A stretch of DNA of 17,328 nt from an uncultured Alphaproteobacteria bacterium (GTDB lineage: Bacteria > Pseudomonadota > Alphaproteobacteria > RF32 > CAG-239): NCBI GenBank assembly GCA_944392285.1, contig CALXWF010000120.1, positions 1 to 17,328 of the forward strand, in the 5' to 3' direction. A program made the translations under genes and the position numbers. The notes beneath the pieces are model-generated. The model searched no databases. It worked only from the letters and a program-made list of their open reading frames with translations, and was not told the DNA's origin. This document shows positions 6,153-15,063 of this stretch, piece by piece. Positions within the stretch are counted from its first letter, which is position 1. Each line of letters begins with the position of its first letter.

Positions 6153-8618
6153 ATGTTAAAAACACTATCGTCATTATTGAGCACGTTTTTCTTTTTTGCG
6201 GTTATTGCCGTTATTTTAATCATTACCACTTTGTGGGATATTGCCGGTCGCTTACCGGACTATCATCAGCTGGCCAAATATGAGCCGGCGGTTACCACAC
6301 GTTTGTTTGCCGGTAATGGTGAGCTGTTAATGGAATATGCCAATGAAAAACGTTTCTTTGTACCGGTAGACAAGATTCCCGAGCGTGTAAAACAGGCTTT
6401 CATTTCGGCTGAAGATAAAAAGTTTTATTCTCATGCCGGCATAGATTATATCGGCATTATTCGCGCACTTTTGGGCAATATTAAAAATATCGGCACGGGG
6501 CGTCGTCCGGCCGGAGCTTCGACCATAACCCAACAAGTTGCCAAAAACTTTTTGCTCTCTTCAGAAGTTTCCTATATCCGCAAAATTAAAGAAGCAATTT
6601 TGGCCACCAGAATGGAACAAGCCTTCAGTAAAGAGCATATTTTAGAGCTTTATTTGAATGAAATTTATTTAGGCAATCGTTCCTATGGTGTTGCTGCCGC
6701 AGCTCTGAATTATTTCGGAAAATCATTAGATGAGCTGACCTTGGAAGAAGCAGCCTATTTGGCAGCCTTGCCCAAAGGTCCCAATAACTATAATCCCCGC
6801 ACCAAATATGATGCAGCGGTAGCGCGTCGCAACTGGGTTATCTCGCGCATGCTGGAAGATGGTTATGTTACGGAAGAAGAGGCAACGGCAGCCCAAGCCA
6901 AACCCCTTGAGACAGTTAAAAGACGCAATAATTTTATTAAAGACGCGCAATATTTCAGTGAAGAGGTTCGCCGCGAGATTAGTGCAGATTTCGGGACAGA
7001 TGCTTTGTATGAAGGAGGGTTGACGGTTCGTACGACGGTAGATCCGAAATTGCAAGAAATCGCGACCCGCACTTTCCGTCGTGAGATTGAAAATTATGAT
7101 AGACGCCACGGCTACAGAGGCCCTTTGAGCAACATCGCACTAGAAAGCGGTTATGCCGAAAAACTTGAAGAAGTTGCCATGCCTGCAGGAGCCGAGCCGC
7201 AATGGGAAATTGCCATTGTTTTAGAGGTCAATGACGCCAGAGCAATTATAGAAACCAAAGACAAAGCCAAAGGCGAGATACCGCTCAAATTATTAAACTG
7301 GGCCCGAAAAAATCTTAAAAACCAAGGCATCAGCAATGCACCGACTTCGGTGGCTAAAGTTTTGAATGTCGGCGATGTCATTTTGGTTGAAAAACTTTCT
7401 CCCAAAGAAGCGGCAAGCAAAAAACTTGCGGAAAATTCTTATAATTTAAGACAGATTCCCAATGTTGAAGGCGCCATGATAGCCATGGACCCCCACACCG
7501 GAAAAGTTTTGGCCGTTGTCGGCGGATATTCTTTTGCCAAGTCGCAATTTAACCGTGCCACGCAAGCCAGACGCCAAACCGGCTCTGCTTTCAAACCGGT
7601 TGTATATTTGGCCGCGCTTGAAAACGGTTATTCTCCGACAGACTTAATTCTGGATGCGCCTTTTGTTTTAGACCAAGGTCCCGGCTTGCCTAAATGGAAA
7701 CCGATGAACTATTCGCCGCGTTTTTACGGTTTAACCACCTTCCGTCAGGGAATAGAAAAATCGCGTAATTTAATGACGATTCGTTTGGCGCAGGATTTAG
7801 GCATGGATAAAGTGTCGGAAATGGCCGCTCGTCTTGGAGTTAACAAAAACTTGCCGGAACTCTTGTCAATGTCGCTCGGTGCCGGTGACACAAGGTTAAT
7901 AGATATGGCGGCAGCCTATGCGGTTATGGTCAATGGCGGCAAAAAGGTTACACCATATTTTATTGAGCAGATTCAAGACCGTAACGGCAAAACCATTATG
8001 AAACATGACAAGCGCTCTTGTCCGAGTTGTTCGGTAGAAAAATGGGAAAATCAAGCCATTCCCGAGCTTTCAGATCCGCGTGAGCAAATTGTGGATCCGT
8101 TAAGTGCCTACCAAATGACCAGCATTTTGGAAGGTGTTGCCGTTAGAGGAACGGCTGCCAGATTACGCAGTCTGAATCGTCACTTGGCCGGCAAAACCGG
8201 TACCACGAATCAAAACAAAGACGGGTGGTTCGTAGGCTTTTCACCGGACTTGGTCGTTGCCATTTACTTAGGCTTTGATGAGCCGCGCACCATGGGTCGG
8301 GTTGAAACCGGTGCGGCAACGGCTTTGCCCGTATTTTACAACTTTATGAAAGAAGCCCTTGCCAACCAGCCGGATATCCCGTTCCGTATACCCAACGGCA
8401 TAAAATTGGTTCGCATCAACTACAACACCGGACGCCCGGCCACACCGAAAGATTCGACCGTGATTATAGAGGCCGTTAAGCCGGACTTTGACTTTGACAA
8501 AGCCCGCCAGCGTGTCATCGGCAATTCGGACGGCCCCGGAGATGACAAACAAAATAATAAGAAGAATATTTTTGAAAATGATGATGACAGCGATTTGCAA
8601 TTAGGCAGTCAGTATTAA
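6153..8618 (+). CDS. mrcA: Penicillin-binding protein 1A (class A, glycosyltransferase + transpeptidase)
   Basis: An 821-residue bifunctional peptidoglycan synthase. The N-terminal anchor is at about 10-30. The GT51 domain (about 50-230) carries the motifs EDKKFYSHAG (catalytic Glu87), GASTITQQVAKN (121-132), RKIKEAIL (143-150) and LELYLNEIYLG (second Glu165). An OB-like region of about 320-425 lies before the transpeptidase domain, whose active-site motifs are complete: GSAFKP with Ser478 and Lys481, SRN at 537-539, and KTGT at 681-684. A CPSC pair at 623-626 sits between the SxN and KTG motifs; I recall similar Cys pairs in alphaproteobacterial PBP1A proteins. The tail from about 790 is polar and acidic. 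The stop codon overlaps the Shine-Dalgarno of prfB (TAAGGA), which indicates co-transcription. The amidase upstream makes this a wall synthesis and cleavage pair. Confidence 0.96.
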   Translation: MLKTLSSLLSTFFFFAVIAVILIITTLWDIAGRLPDYHQLAKYEPAVTTRLFAGNGELLMEYANEKRFFVPVDKIPERVKQAFISAEDKKFYSHAGIDYIGIIRALLGNIKNIGTGRRPAGASTITQQVAKNFLLSSEVSYIRKIKEAILATRMEQAFSKEHILELYLNEIYLGNRSYGVAAAALNYFGKSLDELTLEEAAYLAALPKGPNNYNPRTKYDAAVARRNWVISRMLEDGYVTEEEATAAQAKPLETVKRRNNFIKDAQYFSEEVRREISADFGTDALYEGGLTVRTTVDPKLQEIATRTFRREIENYDRRHGYRGPLSNIALESGYAEKLEEVAMPAGAEPQWEIAIVLEVNDARAIIETKDKAKGEIPLKLLNWARKNLKNQGISNAPTSVAKVLNVGDVILVEKLSPKEAASKKLAENSYNLRQIPNVEGAMIAMDPHTGKVLAVVGGYSFAKSQFNRATQARRQTGSAFKPVVYLAALENGYSPTDLILDAPFVLDQGPGLPKWKPMNYSPRFYGLTTFRQGIEKSRNLMTIRLAQDLGMDKVSEMAARLGVNKNLPELLSMSLGAGDTRLIDMAAAYAVMVNGGKKVTPYFIEQIQDRNGKTIMKHDKRSCPSCSVEKWENQAIPELSDPREQIVDPLSAYQMTSILEGVAVRGTAARLRSLNRHLAGKTGTTNQNKDGWFVGFSPDLVVAIYLGFDEPRTMGRVETGAATALPVFYNFMKEALANQPDIPFRIPNGIKLVRINYNTGRPATPKDSTVIIEAVKPDFDFDKARQRVIGNSDGPGDDKQNNKKNIFENDDDSDLQLGSQY

Positions 8619-8628
8619 GGAACAAGAA

Positions 8629-9736
8629 ATGCGCGCAGAAATTTATGACTTAACGCAAGAAATCAAGCAGTCTTTGGCATTGCTGAGGAGGTCTCTTTGA
8701 CTATGACAATGCCGTTCGTCGTTTGGAAGAGCTAAATTCATTATCTGAAGATGCCGGCCTTTGGAACAATCCTGAAAAGGCGCAAAAGCTTATGAGCGAA
8801 AAAAACACGCTTGAGGCAGATTTGGAAAACTACCGCCAAATGGAAGCAGAGCTCGCTGATTATATTGAGTTGTCCGAACTTGCGGAAGCCGAAAATGATG
8901 AAGCCGTAATAGCAGACCTTATCACCCAGCTTGAAACTTTAAAACAAGCGGCGCGCCGCGGAGAACTTGAGGCACTTTTATCAGGTGAGGTTGATAAGAA
9001 TGATGCCTTCTTAGAGGTGCATGCCGGCAGTGGCGGCACCGAAGCGCAAGATTGGGCCGAAATGCTTTTAAGAATGTATGTTCGCTGGGCAGAGGCGCAT
9101 AAATATAAAATTGAATATCTGGAAGAAACGGCCGGAGAAGTCGCCGGCATTAAATCAGTCACGATAAAAGTGATTGGGCATAATGCTTATGGGTGGCTCA
9201 AATCTGAAACCGGTGTCCACAGATTGGTCAGAATTTCTCCCTTTGACAGCAATGCCAGACGCCACACGAGCTTTGCCTCGGTCGGGGTTTATCCGGTAAT
9301 TGATGATGAGATTGAAATCGAAATTAATGAGGCTGATTGCCGGGTAGATACTTATCGCGCATCGGGAGCCGGCGGTCAGCATATTAACAAAACCGATTCT
9401 GCCGTACGTATTACGCATATTCCGACCGGCATTGTAGTTCAATGTCAAAATCAACGCTCACAATTTCAAAACCGCGATGCTGCATGGAAAATGCTCAAAG
9501 CCAGGCTCTATGAACTTGAGTTGCAAAAACGTGAGGCTCAAGCGCAAGATATGCGTGATAATCAAAGCGACATCGGCTGGGGGCATCAAATCCGCTCTTA
9601 TGTCTTGCAACCATATAAAATGGTAAAAGACCTCCGTACGGAAGTCGAAACCTCGGATTGCAGAGCCGTTCTGGACGGAGATATAGACTTATTTTTGGCC
9701 GCAGCTTTGGCGCATAAGGTAGGGCCGAATGCGTAA
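8629..9736 (+). CDS. prfB: Peptide chain release factor 2, made by programmed +1 frameshift
   Basis: RF2 reads UGA and UAA stops and triggers release of the finished protein. The zero frame starts at ATG 8629 (AAGGA at 8617-8621) and encodes MRAEIYDLTQEIKQSLALLR plus RSL, then an in-frame TGA at 8698-8700. Reading resumes in +1 at GAC 8699 (DYDNAVRRLEELN), as in E. coli RF2 (…GYL|DYD…), giving a 368-residue product, close to E. coli's 365. The codon-recognition SPF motif is at 203-205 and the catalytic GGQ at 248-250. The residue equivalent to E. coli K-12 Thr246 is Ala (RASGAGGQ), the form found in most bacteria. The gene has no defect: the internal stop is regulatory. It follows mrcA and overlaps the next gene by 8 bases. 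Confidence 0.96.
8686..8701 (+). promoter_or_regulatory. prfB programmed +1 frameshift signal
   Basis: The elements are an internal Shine-Dalgarno AGGAGG (8686-8691), a three-base spacer (TCT), the slippery codon CTT (8695-8697), the stop TGA (8698-8700) and a following C (8701). The spacing equals that of E. coli (AGGGGG-TAT-CTT-TGA-C). When RF2 is scarce the ribosome pauses at UGA and slips to UUU, so RF2 controls its own level. Confidence 0.95.
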
Positions 9737-10571
9737 GATTTATAAAATAATTGCCGCTGTTGCAGTTTTGCTTGTGTTGGCTTGGGGAACGTTAGCTTTT
9801 TTGCTCTGGAGCAAGCCGCAGATGTTTTTTTATCATCCGAGCCAAAATTTTGCAGACTTATCCCAAGCAAAAGCACAAGGCTATGAGGTTGAGGAAGTTC
9901 GCTATAAATCAGCAGACGGTACAGAATTATATGCTTGGTTTACGCCGCCCTCAAAACAAAATAAAATCATTGTTTTTTATCATGGTAATGCCGCCAATAT
10001 TGAAGGATTTTTCTATAAACTCAAACCTTTGATACAAGCCGGTTATGGCGTTATGTTGCCGGAATATCGCGGGTTTGGCGGGCTAAAAGGGGAGATTACC
10101 GAGCCAAATCTGGCCGCAGATGCCGAAGCTGCCATAGCTTATTTGCACCGCTTAGGCTATAAAAATTCGCAAATCATTTTATACGGCATGTCGCTAGGTT
10201 CTTATACCTCAAGTTATGTTGCGGCAAAATATGGCGAAACTTTTCCCTTTGCCGGATTGATATTGGAGGTTCCGTTTGATGCTTTGGTAAATATCGTAAA
10301 ATTGGTTGCGCCGCTTCTGCCTATAGATTTATTGGTCCGTGACCGCTATGATAATCTGGCGCATATTAACAAGATTCATACCAAATTATTGGTGATGATA
10401 GCAGGCCTTGACAAAACGGTACCGCCGCAGTTTGGCAAAAACTTATTTGCCCAAGCGCCAGAGCCCAAAAAAATGATTATATATGAAACGGCAGAGCATA
10501 CAAATTTATATGCTTATGAGAATTATAAAGATATTTTAACTTGGCTGGAGACAAATGAAAAAACTCGATAG
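9729..10571 (+). CDS. Membrane-anchored alpha/beta hydrolase (BEM46/ABHD13-like)
   Basis: A 280-residue serine hydrolase of unknown substrate. An N-terminal hydrophobic segment (about 6-27) anchors it in the inner membrane, with the fold probably outside. The sequence then shows KIIVFYHGNAANIEG (oxyanion region, 79-93), PEYRGFGG (111-118), the nucleophile elbow GMSLG with Ser155, Asp228 (AGLDKTVP) and His257 (AEHTNL), a complete triad. This pattern is typical of the BEM46-like group. The start ATG lies inside the last codons of prfB, with AAGGTAGGG just upstream; its end overlaps the next gene by 17 bases. The envelope setting suggests a lipid or ester substrate, but this is inference. Confidence 0.85.
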   Translation: MRKIYKIIAAVAVLLVLAWGTLAFLLWSKPQMFFYHPSQNFADLSQAKAQGYEVEEVRYKSADGTELYAWFTPPSKQNKIIVFYHGNAANIEGFFYKLKPLIQAGYGVMLPEYRGFGGLKGEITEPNLAADAEAAIAYLHRLGYKNSQIILYGMSLGSYTSSYVAAKYGETFPFAGLILEVPFDALVNIVKLVAPLLPIDLLVRDRYDNLAHINKIHTKLLVMIAGLDKTVPPQFGKNLFAQAPEPKKMIIYETAEHTNLYAYENYKDILTWLETNEKTR

Positions 10572-13500
10572 CAGATACCGTATCCGCAAGATATTGGACT
10601 ATACGGGCGTGGCCTTTTTGGTCATGCTGCTGTTGCTGTTTTGGCAGTTGTATCGGGCGCCGATAGCTTTGCCTTTTTTGAAACCCTATATTATCAAAGC
10701 CTTAAATCACGACGATTCTGAATATTTGGTAAGTCTGGATTCGGTTAATTTGGAGTTGGTTCGCTCCATCAAACCGATTAATATTATCGCCAATAATGTC
10801 AAATATCGCAAAAAAGACGGTTCCTTGCTGATAGAGGCACCCAAGACATCGGTATCGTTTAGTTTGCGCGCATTATTACATGGTGTCATTGCCCCAAGTT
10901 CGGTAGCGGTTAATAATCCGAAGGTGTATATTTTTACAAACTATGGTGTCAAAAAAGACAAGCCGCAAGAAGTCAATCGCAAGAAGTTGCAATATTATTT
11001 TGAGGCCTTTGAGACGTTTGTTGAAAGGTTTAATTCGCAAGATAACACTTATACCGAGAGTTATATTAATGACATAGCCATTAACAATGCCGAGGTTGAA
11101 CTGCATGAAGTTGAGCTTGGTCGCAAATGGGCTTTTTCAGACTTAAATTATCGTTTTGAGCGCGGGTATAATAATATATCAACCGAGCTTAATGCGCTTT
11201 TGAAGGTAAAAGACAAAGACACCTCTGTCGGTGTAGAAATTCAATATCGCCCCAACACGCAAAAACTGGCATTGCAATTTTATTTTTCTGACTTAATCCC
11301 CTCAGAAATTTTTGATACTTTTTGGCAAGAACAACTGGGGACCATTCCTTATCAGGCAGATATTCCCGTCAGCGGCAAACTAGAGGCTTTGGTTAATTTT
11401 AATGAATTTTTGATTCATCGTGAAAACTTGCTTAAAGGTTTGAATACGGCTTTTGAAAAAATTAATTTTGCCTTTGAAGGCGGGCAGGGAGAGGTTATTT
11501 TTGCCGAGAATACCGACTTAAAATATCCGGTATCTTCTTTTGTCTTGCAAGGAGATATTACGGCCGGTCTTGACAAAGTAACGATTAAAGACGCAGACTT
11601 TAATTTAGGCAAACAACCGATAAAATTAAGCTTAAATATTTCAGGTTTGGAAAAATTAATTTTTGATTATTCGCCGCAAGATTTAAAAGTTCGCCTGCAA
11701 GCAGATATTGCAAAACTTGATTTGAATAAATTACTTGACTATTGGCCGCGTTTTGTGGCCGAGCCGGCATGGAACTGGTGCAAAACGAGCTTATTTGGCG
11801 GATATGCGGTTAATGGTTCTTTTATCTTTGATTTTGCTTATGACAATAAGAGCAAAAAATTTGCATTTAAGGACCTGCAAGGCCAAACCATCGTCCAAGA
11901 TACCAGCATTGACTATTTAACCGGCATGCCTCGCATTACCAATGCCTATGGCACGGTTGAGTTTCATGCAGATAGTCTGAAAGTAAACATTGATAAAGGT
12001 GTGTCAGATGATGTTATTGTCACCGGCGGTTATGTAAATTTATATGATTTAGATAAATATCACAACTATGCCGACATTAATCTGGTGGCCAATTCCACCA
12101 TCAAAGATGCCTTAAAGTTGATTGATCACAAGCCTCTCGGATATACGACGGAAATGGGAATAAAGCCTGATAATTTTAAAGGTGAGGCAGAGACGGATTT
12201 GAGCTTAAAATTTGAGCTGAAACAAGATTTATCCCCCGAAGAAGTAAATGTCGCCGTCAAGTCAGAGCTAAGAGATGTCGTAATTCCTGATGTCTATGAC
12301 GGCAAACCGATAAAAGCACAAAAATTAAATCTTGAGGTGAGCAATCAAGGGCTTCATGTCGGCGGACAGGCAGATTATGACGGCATCCCTCTAGAGCTAA
12401 TATGGAATGAAAATTTTGCGGCCAAGAATTATAAGAGCAAATATAAATTAGTCTTTAAGTTTGATGAAGCCTTCAAAAAGAAATTTGGAGTAGATTTTGA
12501 CATTTTGAATCCGCCGTATATTTCCGGCTATGCTGATACCACAGCCGACATAACGGTGCTTCAAAACAATAAGATGCAAATAGACATAACGGCGGCACTT
12601 TCCAATGCAGCCTTAGATTTTTCATTCTTAGGTATGAACAAAGCTTTGGGCGAAAAAGCCGATTTATTTGCCCGTATAGACATTGAACAAGATAAGATAT
12701 CATCAATCAGCCAATTAAGTTTCAACAAGCAAGATTTTTCCTTAAACGGCAGCATAGATTTTGATAAAGACAACAAAGTCAAAACAGTTGATATTAAGAA
12801 TATCAAAGCGCCCAAAACCGATGCGCGTGCTCGTATAGATTTCTTAACGGATTCGGGTAAAGAAAAAATCAAAATAAATGTTTCGGGCAATAGCTATAAT
12901 TTAAGTGAGCTTTTTGCCCAAAGAGAACAACAAGCCAAAGCAAAGGCATTGCAAAAACAAAAACAAAAATTACCCAAAACTGAAGAAGACGGGTTAGAAA
13001 ATGTTGTTGATACGGATATTTTCATTGCCGTCAATCGTTTGTGGACGGGACCGCAGAGCTCTATTAAAAATTTTGCCGGCAATGCCGAATTACGCAACGG
13101 CATCGGCATTCATGAAATGCACATGGTCGGAAGTTTTGACACAACGAAAAAATCAGACCTCAAACTGGACTATGTTCCGCGCCCGGACAAAGAATATTTA
13201 TTGACGGTTGAAAGTGCAGATGCCGGCAACACGCTGAAGTTTTTGCGTGTTTATGATGATATGCACGGCGGCAGGCTGATAATCAATGCCAAACGCAATA
13301 AAGACAAAGAGTTTATCGGTCATGCCAAAATCAGACAATTCAGCATTCATAATACGCCGGTTTTTGCCAAACTTCTGACGGTTGCCTCATTTAGCGGCAT
13401 GCTGAATCTGTTGACCGGTGACGGCATAGCATTTTCACATTTGGATGCCCCTTTTGAATATAAAAATCGCATATTATCGGTTAAAGAATTTAAGGCTTTC

Positions 13501-13785
13501 GGCAACGTAATGGGAATTACGGCAAACGGAACTTATAACCGCGACTTTGAACAATTAAATATTAAAGGGGTTATTGCACCGGCATACAGCATCAACTCTT
13601 TCATTGGCAAGATACCCGTTGTCGGCAATTTGCTGAGTGGAAAAGACGGTACGGTTTTTGCCGCCAATTACAGCATCAGCGGCGCGTTAAGCAATCCGGA
13701 TATCAGTTTCAATCCGCTTTCGGCTTTAAGCCCGAGCTCGCTTAAAGATTTATTATCCTCAATGTTTGGAAGCCAAAATGAATAA
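10555..13785 (+). CDS. AsmA/YhdP-like envelope protein (DUF3971 / AsmA_2 type)
   Basis: A 1076-residue protein with one N-terminal membrane segment (about 16-33) and a long periplasmic part. The bulk is short beta-rich repeats of alternating hydrophobic residues, as in AsmA/TamB/YhdP proteins, which form long grooves thought to carry phospholipids between the inner and outer membranes. Residues about 394-415 hold a conserved-looking WPRF…PAWNWC segment typical of DUF3971 proteins. The last 135 residues (from about 942, TVASFSGMLNLLTGDGIAF…) match the AsmA_2 region found at the C-terminus of YhdP. A Lys/Gln-rich, low-complexity stretch lies at about 791-815. The start is ATG 10555 with GGAG upstream, overlapping the hydrolase gene. 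It is shorter than E. coli YhdP (about 1266 residues). The family is clear from layout and C-terminus; lipid transport is inferred from relatives. Confidence 0.8.
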   Translation: MKKLDSRYRIRKILDYTGVAFLVMLLLLFWQLYRAPIALPFLKPYIIKALNHDDSEYLVSLDSVNLELVRSIKPINIIANNVKYRKKDGSLLIEAPKTSVSFSLRALLHGVIAPSSVAVNNPKVYIFTNYGVKKDKPQEVNRKKLQYYFEAFETFVERFNSQDNTYTESYINDIAINNAEVELHEVELGRKWAFSDLNYRFERGYNNISTELNALLKVKDKDTSVGVEIQYRPNTQKLALQFYFSDLIPSEIFDTFWQEQLGTIPYQADIPVSGKLEALVNFNEFLIHRENLLKGLNTAFEKINFAFEGGQGEVIFAENTDLKYPVSSFVLQGDITAGLDKVTIKDADFNLGKQPIKLSLNISGLEKLIFDYSPQDLKVRLQADIAKLDLNKLLDYWPRFVAEPAWNWCKTSLFGGYAVNGSFIFDFAYDNKSKKFAFKDLQGQTIVQDTSIDYLTGMPRITNAYGTVEFHADSLKVNIDKGVSDDVIVTGGYVNLYDLDKYHNYADINLVANSTIKDALKLIDHKPLGYTTEMGIKPDNFKGEAETDLSLKFELKQDLSPEEVNVAVKSELRDVVIPDVYDGKPIKAQKLNLEVSNQGLHVGGQADYDGIPLELIWNENFAAKNYKSKYKLVFKFDEAFKKKFGVDFDILNPPYISGYADTTADITVLQNNKMQIDITAALSNAALDFSFLGMNKALGEKADLFARIDIEQDKISSISQLSFNKQDFSLNGSIDFDKDNKVKTVDIKNIKAPKTDARARIDFLTDSGKEKIKINVSGNSYNLSELFAQREQQAKAKALQKQKQKLPKTEEDGLENVVDTDIFIAVNRLWTGPQSSIKNFAGNAELRNGIGIHEMHMVGSFDTTKKSDLKLDYVPRPDKEYLLTVESADAGNTLKFLRVYDDMHGGRLIINAKRNKDKEFIGHAKIRQFSIHNTPVFAKLLTVASFSGMLNLLTGDGIAFSHLDAPFEYKNRILSVKEFKAFGNVMGITANGTYNRDFEQLNIKGVIAPAYSINSFIGKIPVVGNLLSGKDGTVFAANYSISGALSNPDISFNPLSALSPSSLKDLLSSMFGSQNE

Positions 13786-14272
13786 ATGTCGTTGCATAAG
13801 AATCGGGCTTGATTTTCATGGGGTTATAACGGCCAAGCCGCAATTTTTCAAAGAATTTGCCACAGAAGCCATGGCACGCGGTCATGAAATTCATATTTTG
13901 ACCGGTGGCCCTTACGACAAGGTAAAGGCTGAGCTTCAACACTGGCAGATACCCTGGACCAGACTTTATGCCATATTTGACTATTACAAAAAGCAAGGAG
14001 AGGTAACTTTTTTTGAAAACGGCGAATTTAAAGTAGATGAAGTTTTGTGGGACACCGCCAAAGCCAAATATTGCGTAGATAATAAAATAGATTTTCACAT
14101 AGATGACAGCAGCAAATATGCCAAATGGTTTATAACACCTTTTTGCTACTTTGATGTCAGCCAAAACAGTTGCTTTGCCGCAAACAAAATCGCCATAGAT
14201 TTTTCGCGCCCGCCGGCAGAAGTAATTTGCGCCATAGAGGCATTTACTTTATCCGCAAAATCAGAATCTTAA
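13778..14272 (+). CDS. Small HAD-like phosphatase-fold protein with a DxH motif I
   Basis: A 164-residue protein. HAD landmarks are visible: motif I LDFHGVIT with Asp12, motif II ILTGGP with Thr42, a lysine near 95-97 that could be motif III, and motif IV HIDDS with Asp109/Asp110. The second motif I aspartate, the general acid/base of phosphatases, is replaced by His14. I recall similar 'DFHGV' sequences among uncharacterised bacterial and phage HAD proteins, so this looks like a subfamily trait. I chose ATG 13778 rather than an in-frame TTG at 13766: it has GGA seven bases upstream and begins just before motif I. It overlaps the asmA-like stop by 8 bases. The substrate is unknown. The region to 14349 contains no other clear gene. 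Confidence 0.75.
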   Translation: MNKCRCIRIGLDFHGVITAKPQFFKEFATEAMARGHEIHILTGGPYDKVKAELQHWQIPWTRLYAIFDYYKKQGEVTFFENGEFKVDEVLWDTAKAKYCVDNKIDFHIDDSSKYAKWFITPFCYFDVSQNSCFAANKIAIDFSRPPAEVICAIEAFTLSAKSES

Positions 14273-14299
14273 ATTGAGCTGTTAACGTAAAGTTAAGAA

Positions 14300-14347
14300 A
14301 TGTCGGAGTATTTTGAGCGCGTAAAAAAATACCGCGAAAGATTCTAG
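14300..14347 (+). CDS. Possible 15-codon mini-ORF upstream of the second hydrolase
   Basis: ATG 14300 opens a frame encoding MSEYFERVKKYRERF, ending in TAG two bases before the hydrolase ATG. The peptide is highly charged and could form an amphipathic helix. The upstream ribosome site is weak (AAAG). The tight spacing would allow translational coupling, but short frames like this arise by chance, and conservation would be needed to believe it. Confidence 0.2.
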   Translation: MSEYFERVKKYRERF

Positions 14348-14349
14348 CC

Positions 14350-15063
14350 ATGAATAATACAATCAGCGAAGAAATAGTACATGTAAACGGAACCCCGCAG
14401 AAACTTGTTATTTTTCTGCATGGATATATAGACAGTGCCGACTATGTTGAAGGCAAAATCGGCTATCTGTTAGACAATTTGCATGATACGGCCATACACA
14501 TACCGCAAGCGCCGATTCCTTGTGAAGTATATGCGCCAAAGCGCCAGTGGTATTCCATGCACCGTTTTGACCCTGACGATTCGCGCAAAACCGTCCCCAC
14601 AATGGAGGAGTTTCGCGCCATTTATGAAAAGATGAAACCCGGCATTGTCGAAGCGGCTGAATATGTTAATCGCTACATTGATGATTGTTTGCAACAATAT
14701 GGCTTAGATGAGAGTGACTTGTATATCTGTGGCTTTTCACAAGGGGCAACTCTTGCCATGTATTTAAGCCTGATGCGTGACCGTCAGATAGGCGGATGCA
14801 TAAGTTTTTCCGGTGTTTTAGCGCCATATGGTTATTTAATGACGCATTATCGCTCCACGCCAGATATTTTATTAATCCACGGTACCAAAGACAATTTAAT
14901 CCGCTTTGAGGCGTTGGATTATACCAAAAGCAAGCTCCGTCAAATGGGCAGTGCCGTTAGCGAATATGTAATAGAAGACGGCATGCACCGCATTACGGAT
15001 GATGGCTTGGTTCAGGCGCGTGCCTTTATTGAGAGCAAATCTATAAAAAGGATTGCGATTTAA
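14350..15063 (+). CDS. Alpha/beta hydrolase, carboxylesterase/phospholipase family (YpfH-like)
   Basis: A 237-residue cytoplasmic serine hydrolase with no signal peptide. The oxyanion loop FLHGY is at 22-26, the nucleophile elbow GFSQG has Ser130, and the triad is completed by Asp181 (HGTKDNLI) and His213 (DGMHRIT). The order and spacing match the Abhydrolase_2 family of small carboxylesterases, lysophospholipases and acyl-protein thioesterases; the exact substrate cannot be told. The ribosome site is weak (GAAAG at 14336-14340). The last 23 bases overlap the 3' end of the oppositely oriented binding-protein gene. It may be read through from the long operon upstream, since no terminator is visible between them. 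Confidence 0.85.
   Translation: MNNTISEEIVHVNGTPQKLVIFLHGYIDSADYVEGKIGYLLDNLHDTAIHIPQAPIPCEVYAPKRQWYSMHRFDPDDSRKTVPTMEEFRAIYEKMKPGIVEAAEYVNRYIDDCLQQYGLDESDLYICGFSQGATLAMYLSLMRDRQIGGCISFSGVLAPYGYLMTHYRSTPDILLIHGTKDNLIRFEALDYTKSKLRQMGSAVSEYVIEDGMHRITDDGLVQARAFIESKSIKRIAI

Noticed and set aside
8629..8700. In-frame TGA early in prfB as a pseudogene or sequencing error
   Set aside because: It sits at the exact programmed frameshift site, with AGGAGG, CTT and TGAC correctly spaced, and the rest of RF2 is intact.
13766..13777. TTG at 13766 as start of the HAD-like gene
   Set aside because: ATG 13778 is in frame, has a GGA site at a good distance, and gives the normal short lead to motif I.
13742..14164. 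140-codon minus-strand frame
   Set aside because: Antisense to the HAD-like gene, which has recognisable motifs; the frame itself shows none.
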